48,048 nucleotides of DNA, taken from the NCBI GenBank assembly GCA_021802555.1, contig JAJZRU010000022.1, positions 1-48,048 of the forward strand, written 5' to 3'. The stretch is from Pseudomonadota bacterium. GTDB lineage: Bacteria > Pseudomonadota > Gammaproteobacteria > Burkholderiales > Thiobacillaceae. The notes beneath the pieces were generated by a model. The model saw nothing but the letters and a program-made list of their open reading frames with translations, did not search any database and was not told the DNA's origin. Shown here piece after piece: positions 32,892 to 41,274 of the stretch (positions within the stretch are counted from its first letter, which is position 1; the number at the start of each line of letters is the position of its first letter). Both the position numbers and the translations under genes were made by a program.

Positions 32892-34673
32892 ATGGCCGAT
32901 AAGACAAGACTCGAACTCACCTGGATCGGCAAGGACGCGCGGCCCAAGCTGGAGCCGCGCATTTTGCTGGAAGAGCCGGGCAAGAGTTACCACGCCAAGC
33001 ATCGGGTGACGGAGAGCGACATCTTCGACAACCGGCTGATATTCGGCGACAACCTGCTGGCGTTGAAGGCGCTGGAGGCGGAGTTTTCGGGCAAGGTGAA
33101 GTGTGTGTTCATCGACCCGCCGTACAACACGGGCAGTGCGTTCACGCATTACGACGACGGGGTGGAGCATTCGATCTGGCTGTCGCTGATGCGCGACCGG
33201 TTGGAAATTATTCGGCGGCTGTTGTCGGAGGATGGTTCGCTGTGGATCACGATTGACGACAACGAGGCGCATTACTTGAAGGTGTTGTGCGATGAGGTAT
33301 TCGGACGATCCTGTTTCGTGTCAACGTTTGCTTGGGAGAAAGACAAAGGCCGTCGAAATGACACCGATATTTCCAGCGCTCACGACCACGTCCTTCTGTT
33401 TGTAAAGAATCGAGATATATGGCGAAAGATTAGAAATCCTCTACCTCGAACAGATGCGCAGAAAGCACGCTATAGAAACCCGGACAATGATCCGCGCGGC
33501 CCATGGTTACAGGGAGACAACGGCACGGCGAAGAGTGGCGGCGAATCGCTCCTGTACCCCATCACGTTACCATCCGGACGAGTTGTCACGCCGCCAAAAG
33601 GTAACTACTGGCGTTTTTCGAAGGAGAACTTTGAAAGATCTCGTCAAGAAGGGCGGGTCTACTTTGGGGCTAACGGTGATGGAATGCCCCTGATCAAAAG
33701 ATATCTGACTGAAGTACAGGATGGTGTTGTCCCTCGAACGTGGTGGCCAGCAGAGGAAGCTGGTTCCAACCAATCTGCAAAGCGAGATCATCTGCGAAAG
33801 CTGTTGCCTGACATTGAGCCTTTTGCAACTCCTAAGCCAGAGGAACTGGTTCGACTGGCTCTGCATATATCCACCAACCCCGGCGACCTCGTCCTCGATT
33901 CCTTCGCCGGTTCCGGCACCACTGGCGCCGTCGCCCACAAAATGGGCCGCCGCTGGATCATGGTGGAGCTGGGCGAGCATTGCCACACCCACATCATTCC
34001 GCGCCTGCAAAAGGTGATCGACGGCGAAGACCCCGGTGGCATCAGCAAGGCGGTGAACTGGCAAGGTGGCGGCGGTTTCCGCTATTACCGGCTCGCGCCC
34101 AGCCTGTTGCAGCAGGACCGCTGGGGCAATTGGGTAGTGAGCAAGGCCTACAACGCCGAGATGCTGGCGGCGGCGATCTGCAAGCTGGAAGGCTTCACCT
34201 ATGCGCCGTCCGACGCACACTACTGGCAGCAGGGCTACAGCACGGAAAACGATTTCATCTACGTCACCACGCAGACGCTGAATGCTGAGCAGTTGCAGGC
34301 ATTGAGCGATGAGGTGGCAGGCTTTTCCCTCTCCCCCGCTCACCCTAACCCTCTCCCAGGGGGCGAGGGGATAAAAGGTGGCGGGCGAGGGGAGGCGACG
34401 TTGCTGGTGTGCTGCGGCGCGTTCCGGGGCGCGGCGGATCGCTTCCCCAATCTGACCATCAAGAAAATCCCCAAGATGGTTTTGCAGAAGTGCGAATGGG
34501 GGCATGACGATTACAGCTTGAATGTGGAGAATTTGCCGATGGCGCAGCCCACTCCTCTTGGCGCCCGCACCCAGATCTTGTTCCGGGGAGGGAAGGAAGT
34601 TGCAGCAGAGGGGAGCGTGACGGCGGGCGAAGACGATAAGCCAGTGGGGCAACAAGCATTACCCCTTGAGTAA
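32892..34673 (+). CDS. type III restriction-modification DNA methyltransferase (Mod)
   Basis: A 593-aa beta-class N6-adenine or N4-cytosine methyltransferase. The catalytic motif DPPYNTG lies at residues 75-81 and the SAM-binding DSFAGSGTTG at about 336-345, with the target recognition region between (about 140-315). That central part is less GC-rich than both ends, as if exchanged by recombination. Near residue 480 an in-frame insertion derives from a dispersed palindromic repeat (SPAHPNPLPGGEGIKGGG). It follows the helicase by 9 bp and pairs with the res gene, although a broken AlbA_2 gene lies between. An active modification enzyme is likely but not certain because of the insertion. Confidence 0.9.
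   Translation: MADKTRLELTWIGKDARPKLEPRILLEEPGKSYHAKHRVTESDIFDNRLIFGDNLLALKALEAEFSGKVKCVFIDPPYNTGSAFTHYDDGVEHSIWLSLMRDRLEIIRRLLSEDGSLWITIDDNEAHYLKVLCDEVFGRSCFVSTFAWEKDKGRRNDTDISSAHDHVLLFVKNRDIWRKIRNPLPRTDAQKARYRNPDNDPRGPWLQGDNGTAKSGGESLLYPITLPSGRVVTPPKGNYWRFSKENFERSRQEGRVYFGANGDGMPLIKRYLTEVQDGVVPRTWWPAEEAGSNQSAKRDHLRKLLPDIEPFATPKPEELVRLALHISTNPGDLVLDSFAGSGTTGAVAHKMGRRWIMVELGEHCHTHIIPRLQKVIDGEDPGGISKAVNWQGGGGFRYYRLAPSLLQQDRWGNWVVSKAYNAEMLAAAICKLEGFTYAPSDAHYWQQGYSTENDFIYVTTQTLNAEQLQALSDEVAGFSLSPAHPNPLPGGEGIKGGGRGEATLLVCCGAFRGAADRFPNLTIKKIPKMVLQKCEWGHDDYSLNVENLPMAQPTPLGARTQILFRGGKEVAAEGSVTAGEDDKPVGQQALPLE
34327..34370. repeat. dispersed repeat, copy 2, inside mod
   Basis: The stretch from CCCTCTCCCCCGCTCACCCT to GGGCGAGGGG is the reverse-orientation relative of the copy at 26226. 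It inserts without shifting the mod reading frame. Confidence 0.7.
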
Positions 34674-34683
34674 CGTGCCCAGA

Positions 34684-35176
34684 ATGGATAGCGTCGAACT
34701 GAAATCAAAAATCGCCGGTGGCGAAACGCTCATCCTTGAGTTCAAAGGCGAGCGACGCGGGCCATTGAATGATCGAGACCTTGTAGAGGCAGTGATTTGT
34801 CTTGCGAATGCCGACGGCGGGCTATTGCTGGTTGGCGTTGAAGATAATGGCGAAGTGACAGGGGCTCGTCCCCGGCATGGGGGATACACCGACGTAGCGC
34901 GGTTGCAGGCGCTGGTCAGAAGCCGGACCGTTCCCGGTCTTGAAGTGGCGGTGGAACCTGTATCTCTTCCGGAAGGCGGGGTTTTGTGCCTGACAGTGCC
35001 GCGCTCGGCTGCTGTTGTCGCCACCTCGGACGGCGTATGCCTGCGCCGCACCCTGGGCGCGCATGGACCGGAGTGCGTGCCCTATTATCCGCACCCTTCT
35101 GCTGAGCCGGCTGGTTCGAGAGGGAAAACTGGTAAAGCGGGGTACCAGGCGCTGGTCCTTCTATGAAATGCCGTGA
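34684..35176 (+). pseudogene. AlbA_2-domain gene with internal deletion and frame change
   Basis: The first frame, from ATG 34684, encodes an AlbA_2 (divergent AAA-4/Schlafen-like) domain: LILEFKGERRGPLNDRDLVE, LANADGGLLLVGVEDNGEVT, and GVCLRRTLG...PECVPYYPH. After about 35096 the natural continuation is missing. A different frame then encodes the C-terminal winged-helix end, SRLVREGKLVKRGTRRWSF, up to TGA at 35174-35176. About 300 residues of the usual protein are absent. The first frame runs out by chance at 35166. The gene is thus broken by a deletion that joins its two ends out of frame. An upstream TTG overlaps the mod stop. Confidence 0.7.
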
Positions 35177-35180
35177 TCTT

Positions 35181-35230
35181 ATGAACGTCTATGAACGTCT
35201 ATGAACGCCTATGACCACTTATGACCAGCT
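35181..35230 (+). repeat. five tandem 10-bp units
   Basis: Five units in exact register: ATGAACGTCT twice, ATGAACGCCT, ATGACCACTT and ATGACCAGCT. All begin ATGA and end in T. They lie between the broken AlbA_2 gene and res, and each contains a potential start and stop (ATGA). Confidence 0.9.
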
Positions 35231-35249
35231 CTGAAGAAGGCAAAGAACA

Positions 35250-37979
35250 ATGAATCAGGTAGTCAATTCAGTTTCTGGCAGGCTAAGTTTGCGGGCTCCC
35301 CAGGCCGAGAGCCTGGAGCGGCTGCATAACGCCCTTGAGTCCGTGCCTGCCTTGCGCGATTCCAAAGCGCGCTCGCTGGAGGAATTGGCGGCGATGACTG
35401 CGGCGCTGGCCGCGCAATTCCCCACTCTGTCGGATTTCGAGCGCGAATTCCCCTCCCTGTGCTTCGCCCTGGCCACGGGCGTGGGCAAGACGCGCCTGAT
35501 GGGCGCCTTTATCAGCTATTTGCACGCCGCCTACGGCTACAGGCATTTTTTCGTGCTGGCGCCCAACCTGACCATCTATGACAAGCTGATCCGGGACTTC
35601 ACGCCCAATACCCCCAAATACGTCTTCAGGGGCATTGCTGACTTTGCCACCAACGTGCCCGAGGTGGTGACCGGCGACAACTACGAGCAGCGCGGCGGCT
35701 TGAGCCTGCTGGGGGGGATCGAGGTCAACATCTTCAACATTTCCAAGATCAACTCCGAGGTCCGTGGCGGCAAGGCTCCCCGCATCAAGCGGCTGTCGGA
35801 ATATCTGGGGCAAAGCTATTTTGATTATCTGGCCAGCCTGCCCGATCTGGTGTTGATCATGGACGAATCACACCGCTACCGGGCGAGCGCTGGCGTCCGT
35901 GCCCTGAATGAACTGAAGCCCTTGCTGGGGTTGGAACTGACGGCGACGCCGTTTATTGAGGCAAGGCCCAAGCCGATCCCGTTCAAGAACGTCATCATGG
36001 ACTACCCGCTGGGGCGCGCGATAGAGGACGGCTTCGTGAAGGAACCGGCGGTCGTGACCCAGCAAAATTTTGACCCTGCCGCGCACAGCGCCGAGGCGCT
36101 GGAGCGCATCAAGCTCATGGACGGGGTGCGGGTGCATGAGGAAACCAAGGTTCACCTTCTGACCTATGCGCAACAGACCGGCGAGAAATTGGTGAAGCCC
36201 TTTATGCTGGTGATCGCCCGCGATACGACCCACGCCGCCGCGTTGATGGCCTTAGTGCAGTCCGATGATTTCTTCCACGGGCGCTACAAGGGCAAGATAA
36301 TCCAGGTGGATAGCGGCACCACCAGCGGCGCGGAGGGAGACGAGATCGTCGAGCGCCTGCTGGCGGTGGAGAGCTACGACGAGCCGACCGAGATCGTGAT
36401 CCACGTCAACATGCTGAAGGAAGGCTGGGACGTGACCAATCTCTACACCATCGTACCCCTGCGCGCCGCCAACGCCCGCACGCTGATCGAGCAGTCCATC
36501 GGGCGCGGCCTGCGCCTCCCCTATGGCCGCAAGACCGGCGTGGACGAGGTGGACCGGCTCAACATCATCGCCCATGACAAGTTTCAGGAGGTGATCGACG
36601 AAGCGGGCAAGGGCGATTCGCCCATCCGTATGCGGGCATTGCAGCTTGCGCCGGATACGGGCAATGGCAACGGCCTGAAGAGCATTTCCGTGCAGCCCAC
36701 GATGAATGTGGTGACGGGAACCGTGACGCCCGGAACGCCGTTGGTAAACGGGGCGTCACACGAGGCGTCGCAATACGGGACCGCTGGCCCAACGACCGTG
36801 TTGCGGACAAGCGAAGAGCGGCAGATCGCCCAGGTGGCCATGGACGTGATTGCCGAAATGAGCCGGGAGAAACGGCAAGGGCAACCTGTTGTCCCTGGCA
36901 GCGCGGCGCTCACGCAGGCGGCGATTCAGCGGCAGATTGCGCAGCGCGTGCAGGCGCGCATCGTGCCCAAACAAGGCGAGCTGCTGGCAACCGAGATGCC
37001 GCCGGTCGAGGAAATCGTCAAGAAGACGGTGGCTGCGTTTGTCGAACACACCATCGACATTCCGCGCATATCTATCATGCCAAAAGGCCCGGTGAAAAGC
37101 GGCTACAAGACTTTCAAGCTCGACGTGTCGAAAATGAACTTCCAGCCGCAGGACATGGCCCTCATCGGGCATGGCCTGAGCACGGGCAAGCAGGTCTTGT
37201 ACGGCCAATCCTCAGCCGTGCTCGAAGACCGGCCGGAGAACTACATCGTGCGCGAGCTGATCAACTACGACGATATTTCCTACGATGATCACGCCGACTT
37301 GCTGTACGACCTTTCCGGGCAGGCCGTCGCGCACTTCAAGGGCTACCTGAAAACCGACGACGAGTTGCACAACATACTGGGCAACCATGGCAAGACCATT
37401 GCCGAGAATATCCGCCTGCAAATGGCCCAGCATTACTACGAGGATGTTTCCGAATCCGAAGTCGTGGTGAGCCAGGGCTTTACGCCGCTCAAGCCGCCGG
37501 CCTTTACCTATGTCGGCGACTTCCTGCCTTTGCATCAGGCGCCGGAGGACAGGAGCAAGATCGCACAGTACGTGTATGGCGGTTTCTCAAAATGCGCCTA
37601 CCCGTTGCAGAAATTCCATTCCGACACCGAGCGTGTGCTGGCCGGCGTGCTGGAGCGTGAAGCTCGTATCTGGTTCCGGCCGGTCGCTGGCCAGTTCAAC
37701 ATCTACTACCGCGCGGGCGTGAACCAGCCCGAGTACATTCCAGATTTCGTTGCCGCGACGGCGGATGCCAATCTGCTCATCGAGACCAAGGCGGCGAGAG
37801 ATATGGAATCGGCCGAGGTGAAGGCCAAAGCTGAGGCTGCGGTGTCGTGGTGCAAGAACGCCAGCGAGTACGTCAACCAGAATGGTGGAAAGCCGTGGCG
37901 ATACTTGCTTATTCCCCATGATGCGGTGGCAGGCAATGTAACCCTTGCAGCGCTTTCAGTGCGGTACGCTCAGACGTAA
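35250..37979 (+). CDS. type III restriction enzyme Res (helicase-nuclease)
   Basis: A 909-aa restriction subunit. Superfamily II helicase motifs: Walker A ATGVGKT (residues 75-81), DESH at about 204-207, LTATPF and the QSIGRGLRLP motif VI. The C-terminal nuclease is of PD-(D/E)XK type: PDF at about 831-833 and ETKAARD about a dozen residues later. It would cut DNA when two unmodified sites are found and needs Mod for recognition. The start lies 20 bp after the tandem repeats. Length is normal for Res. It is the last gene of the island before tRNA-Met. Confidence 0.9.
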   Translation: MNQVVNSVSGRLSLRAPQAESLERLHNALESVPALRDSKARSLEELAAMTAALAAQFPTLSDFEREFPSLCFALATGVGKTRLMGAFISYLHAAYGYRHFFVLAPNLTIYDKLIRDFTPNTPKYVFRGIADFATNVPEVVTGDNYEQRGGLSLLGGIEVNIFNISKINSEVRGGKAPRIKRLSEYLGQSYFDYLASLPDLVLIMDESHRYRASAGVRALNELKPLLGLELTATPFIEARPKPIPFKNVIMDYPLGRAIEDGFVKEPAVVTQQNFDPAAHSAEALERIKLMDGVRVHEETKVHLLTYAQQTGEKLVKPFMLVIARDTTHAAALMALVQSDDFFHGRYKGKIIQVDSGTTSGAEGDEIVERLLAVESYDEPTEIVIHVNMLKEGWDVTNLYTIVPLRAANARTLIEQSIGRGLRLPYGRKTGVDEVDRLNIIAHDKFQEVIDEAGKGDSPIRMRALQLAPDTGNGNGLKSISVQPTMNVVTGTVTPGTPLVNGASHEASQYGTAGPTTVLRTSEERQIAQVAMDVIAEMSREKRQGQPVVPGSAALTQAAIQRQIAQRVQARIVPKQGELLATEMPPVEEIVKKTVAAFVEHTIDIPRISIMPKGPVKSGYKTFKLDVSKMNFQPQDMALIGHGLSTGKQVLYGQSSAVLEDRPENYIVRELINYDDISYDDHADLLYDLSGQAVAHFKGYLKTDDELHNILGNHGKTIAENIRLQMAQHYYEDVSESEVVVSQGFTPLKPPAFTYVGDFLPLHQAPEDRSKIAQYVYGGFSKCAYPLQKFHSDTERVLAGVLEREARIWFRPVAGQFNIYYRAGVNQPEYIPDFVAATADANLLIETKAARDMESAEVKAKAEAAVSWCKNASEYVNQNGGKPWRYLLIPHDAVAGNVTLAALSVRYAQT

Positions 37980-38075
37980 ATGCCGCGCCCACCCTATAGC
38001 AACCCACTCTGCCGGTAGGCTGCCAACAGGTGCCGGAAGACTGCGGGATTCCCCGACTAACGGCGGAAGAAGAAG

Positions 38076-38153
38076 TGGTGGTGATGGGCAGAATCGAACT
38101 GCCGACCTGCGGGTTATGAATCCGCCGCTCTAACCGACTGAGCTACATCACCA
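38076..38153 (-). tRNA. tRNA-Met (CAT anticodon)
   Basis: A 78-nt cloverleaf read on the minus strand. The acceptor TGGTGAT pairs with ATCACCA, followed by an encoded CCA end; GTTCGATTC is the T arm. The anticodon loop TTCATAA reads CAT. The acceptor begins T-A, unlike the unpaired first base of initiator tRNA, so it is the elongator Met tRNA. The anticodon stem GCGGA/CCCGC has an A-C mismatch next to the loop. The 3' end faces the R-M island. Confidence 0.93.
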
Positions 38154-38324
38154 GGTCTTGGTGCGGGGAACCGGAGTTGCTACGGAAGCATGGCGGGGTT
38201 CGCCGTCCGCTATGCGGCCGTGCAGGCGATGTCGCCACGGCGGCCACAGCCCGCCAGATCCCGGCTCGGAACACAGGGAAGCCCGGCATTTTAATGACTC
38301 GCGTCGCGGCCTGTCAAAGCCGCA

Positions 38325-38879
38325 TCACTGTGGGCGCAGCTTGGCCAGTTCGTCCAGGATGCTCAGTACCAGGTTGCGGCCCAGCGCGCTCATGCCGCGG
38401 CAGAGCAGATCGGCGTCGCGCTCGCCGTCCACCAGCCGGCGCATGATGCCGCCCAGGCGGGCCATGTCGCCGCCGGCTTTCATCATCTGCTCGGACATGT
38501 TCGCCAGGGTGGCGAAGGCGTTCATGTCGCCGCTGCCGGCGGCGTGGATCATGGCCGCCAAGCCGGGCGCCGCGGTTGCCGGGTCGGACTGCCGGTTGAG
38601 CGGCGGCAGGGTGGCGGGATTTTCGATGCCGCGCAGGATGGCTTCCAGGAGAATGCGGTCCTCCTCGTCCAACCCGAGATACAGACTCTGGTCGCGCCGC
38701 CCCTCGACCACTTGACGCAGAGCAACGACCAGCCGGCCCCAGCCGGCTTCCTCGGCGGCATTCAAATGGTCTTGCAGTTCCGGCAGCAGGGTGCGATCGC
38801 GGCAGGCGTTCGCCACCGCATGGATGAAAGGCGCGTGCAGGCGCAGCACTTGTTCGACGGCGTCGGGCAGTTGGGCCAT
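38325..38879 (-). CDS. conserved hypothetical protein, 184 aa
   Basis: A soluble, helical protein that I cannot place in a named family. It opens MAQLPDAVEQVLRLHAPFIH, carries a run of helices and ends SALGRNLVLSILDELAKLRP. There is no signal peptide or metal motif. It lies on the same strand after mntH with a 90-bp gap and may be co-transcribed. The reading frame has good GC-rich third positions and strong start context, so it is a real gene. The 38154-38324 stretch between tRNA and this gene shows nothing recognisable. Confidence 0.75.
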   Translation of the reverse strand: MAQLPDAVEQVLRLHAPFIHAVANACRDRTLLPELQDHLNAAEEAGWGRLVVALRQVVEGRRDQSLYLGLDEEDRILLEAILRGIENPATLPPLNRQSDPATAAPGLAAMIHAAGSGDMNAFATLANMSEQMMKAGGDMARLGGIMRRLVDGERDADLLCRGMSALGRNLVLSILDELAKLRPQ

Positions 38880-38969
38880 GGCTGGGCGTTTGACGTTTTG
38901 CGCAACCTTATCCGCAGCGCGGCGCCGCGTCCAGCCCCTGCGGCGGCAGGTTGTCGCAAGACTGCATCT

Positions 38970-40283
38970 TCAATCCAGCATCTGCCCCAGCATCACGCCG
39001 TTCATGGCGAGGATGGACAGGGTGATGGCGACGGCCGCGGCGGTGAGCCCATGCGGGCTGGCCAAATCGCCCATGAGCGCCTTGCTGCGCGAAAACCAGA
39101 CCAGCGGAATGACGGCGAAGGGCAGCTGCAGACTCAGGATGACCTGGCTCAGGATGAGCAGCTCGTTCGCCCCCGCCGCGCCCGCCGAGTTCACTACGAT
39201 GAGGGCCGGCGCCAGCGCGAGCAGGCGGGTGACGATGCGGCGCAGCCAGGCCGGCATGCGGAAGTTCAGAAAGCCTTCCATCACCACCTGGCCGGACAGG
39301 GTTGCGGTCACCGAGGCGTTGAGGCCCGCCGCTAGGAGCGCCAAGGCGAAGATGGCGCTGGCGAGCGAGGCTCCCAGCACGGGGGAGAGCAGGCGGTAGG
39401 CGTCCTCCACGCCCGTGACCTGGGGGCTGCCGGGCTGATGGAAGGCCGCGGCGGCCAGCACCAGGATGGCGGCGTTGGTGAAGAAGGCCAGAGTGAGCGT
39501 CAGATTGGATTCCCACACCGCCGCGCGCGCCAGGCGCCGCCGCGGCGTGGCCGGCTCGCGCTGGATGTGGCGCTGCACCAGGGCGGAGTGCAGGTAAAGG
39601 TTGTGCGGCATGATGGTCGCGCCGACGATGCCGACGGCCACGTACAGCATTTCCCGATGCGCCAGCATCGAGGCGTCCGGCGCCAGGCCGCGCCAGGCCC
39701 GCGTCCAATCCACCGGGGCGACGATCAGCTCATAGGCGAAGCAGGCGGCGATGACTGCAATGAGCGCCGCCACCAGGGCTTCCAGGGTGCGCATGCCCCA
39801 GTGCTGCAGGGCCAGAACCGCCAGGGCATACAGGCCGGTGAGCAGCACCCCCGCGGTCAGCGGGATGCCGAACAGCAGATCGAGGGCGATGGCGCCGCCC
39901 AGCACTTCCGCCAGATCGGTGGCCGCGATGGCGATTTCGGCCGACATCCACAGGCCCACGGCCGCGGGCTTGCCGAAGGCGGCGCGGCAGTTTTGCGCCA
40001 GGTCGCGGCCGGTGGCGAGCCCCAGGCGTGCGGACAGGGCCTGCAGCACCATGGCCATGAGGCTGGAGAGCAGCACTACCGAGAGCAGGGCATAGCCGAA
40101 GCGGCTGCCGCCGGCCAGATCGGTGGCCCAGTTGCCCGGGTCCATGTAGCCCACGGCCACGAGAAATCCGGGCCCGGCGAAGGCCAGCCAGCGCTGCCAG
40201 GGCAAGGGCGAGCCGGGTATCGGCGCGGCAGCGCCGGCACGGGGGCGGGGCCAAACCAAGCCGGTCAACTCTTTTACGCTCAT
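38970..40283 (-). CDS. mntH: Nramp-family divalent metal transporter (MntH-like)
   Basis: A 437-aa transporter with 11 predicted segments. The metal-binding DPGN is at residues 48-51 in segment 1, and the matching MPHNLYLHS element of segment 6 is intact. Such proteins import Mn(II) or Fe(II) with protons. A perfect palindrome lies 25 bp before the start, suggesting metal-dependent repression. The neighbours (gluQ, hypothetical) do not show a pathway. The family call is secure; preference for Mn over Fe is inferred. Confidence 0.92.
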   Translation of the reverse strand: MSVKELTGLVWPRPRAGAAAPIPGSPLPWQRWLAFAGPGFLVAVGYMDPGNWATDLAGGSRFGYALLSVVLLSSLMAMVLQALSARLGLATGRDLAQNCRAAFGKPAAVGLWMSAEIAIAATDLAEVLGGAIALDLLFGIPLTAGVLLTGLYALAVLALQHWGMRTLEALVAALIAVIAACFAYELIVAPVDWTRAWRGLAPDASMLAHREMLYVAVGIVGATIMPHNLYLHSALVQRHIQREPATPRRRLARAAVWESNLTLTLAFFTNAAILVLAAAAFHQPGSPQVTGVEDAYRLLSPVLGASLASAIFALALLAAGLNASVTATLSGQVVMEGFLNFRMPAWLRRIVTRLLALAPALIVVNSAGAAGANELLILSQVILSLQLPFAVIPLVWFSRSKALMGDLASPHGLTAAAVAITLSILAMNGVMLGQMLD

Positions 40284-40307
40284 GGCAATTGCCCTGGGGC
40301 GGACGAT

Positions 40308-40322
40308 TTAGACTTAGTCTAA
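40308..40322. promoter_or_regulatory. palindromic operator before mntH
   Basis: TTAGACT-T-AGTCTAA is a perfect 7+1+7 dyad, 25 bp from the mntH ATG. Its form recalls DtxR/IdeR/MntR-type sites. It could equally be a Fur- or Mur-like site. Confidence 0.6.
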
Positions 40323-40374
40323 TTCTGCGCAAAAACCCAGCGCCGCCGCAATGCAAAGTTTGGATGGCGCCCTT

Positions 40375-41274
40375 TCAGGCTGTCGATGGGCGCGGCCGCG
40401 TTCGGGCCGGCGGACTGGGAAGCGTCCAATGACCGACGGCCCAGGAGAGGATCGCCGGGCAGGGTGCGCCGCGCAATTCCTGCGCCACGGGCAGGCCGAG
40501 GAACTCCAGAGCCTGCGCCAGGAGCGCCGGCGAGGCGGGCAGGGGCAGGGCGCTGGCGCGCGTTTGCTTGGAAAGTTTCTGGCCGGAGGCGTTGAGGGCC
40601 ACCGGCAAGTGGCAGTAGCGCGGCGTAACCAGATTCAGCAGGCGTTGCAGATGGATCTGGCGCGTCGTCGAGCCCAGCAGGTCGGCGCCGCGCACCACAT
40701 CGCTGACGCCCTGCCAGGCATCGTCCACCACGACGGCCAACTGGTAGGCAAACAGCCCGTCGGCGCGCTTCACTACGAAATCGCCGACCTCGCTTTCCAG
40801 GCGCTGGCACTGCCGCCCCAGGCGCCGGTCGTCGAAGCAGACGGGGGCGTCGTCGGTGCGCACGCGCCAGGCGCGCGCGGTGCGGCCGTGCAGGCCGGCC
40901 CGGCAGGTGCCGGGATAGACCGGGCCTTCGATGTTTTCCAGCGCGGAGTCGGCGATTTCCTTGCGCGAGCAGGCGCAGGGATAGGCCAGCCTCGCCGCAA
41001 CCAACTGCCCGAGGGCTGCCTCGTAAGCTTTCAGGCGCCGTGACTGGTAGGCAATGGGCCCGTCCCAGGTGAGACCGTAGTCCTCCAGCGCGCGCAATAT
41101 CGCATCGGCATGAGCCTGTGAGCAGCGCGGCGCGTCGAGATCTTCCATGCGCACCAGCCAGCGCCCCCCATGCGCCCGCGCGTCGAGCCAACTGCCGAGC
41201 CCGGCGGCGAGCGACCCGAAGTGCAGCGGACCGGTGGGCGAGGGGGCGAAGCGGCCGGTGTAGGGCCGGCTCAA
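40375..41274 (-). CDS. gluQ: glutamyl-Q tRNA(Asp) synthetase (GluQRS)
   Basis: A 299-aa enzyme that attaches glutamate to queuosine in tRNA-Asp. It has a class I catalytic domain but no anticodon-binding domain. The HIGH-like motif is PLHFGS (residues 16-21), the KMSKS-like motif KLSKQ (233-237), and zinc is bound by Cys100, Cys102, Tyr120 and Cys124. TTG at 41272-41274 is the only sensible start; it shares TTGA with the stop of the upstream membrane-protein gene, so the two are coupled. Length and motifs are typical. Confidence 0.92.
   Translation of the reverse strand: MSRPYTGRFAPSPTGPLHFGSLAAGLGSWLDARAHGGRWLVRMEDLDAPRCSQAHADAILRALEDYGLTWDGPIAYQSRRLKAYEAALGQLVAARLAYPCACSRKEIADSALENIEGPVYPGTCRAGLHGRTARAWRVRTDDAPVCFDDRRLGRQCQRLESEVGDFVVKRADGLFAYQLAVVVDDAWQGVSDVVRGADLLGSTTRQIHLQRLLNLVTPRYCHLPVALNASGQKLSKQTRASALPLPASPALLAQALEFLGLPVAQELRGAPCPAILSWAVGHWTLPSPPARTRPRPSTA

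Noticed and set aside
35181-35230. Possible CRISPR array
   Set aside because: The units are only 10 bp, directly joined and without spacers. There are no cas genes.
29190-38075. A mobile integrative element with defined ends
   Set aside because: No integrase, transposase or flanking direct repeat could be seen. It is described as an accessory island only.
38076-38153. Initiator tRNA-Met
   Set aside because: The first acceptor pair is a matched T-A, and the three G-C pairs of the initiator anticodon stem next to the loop are not present.
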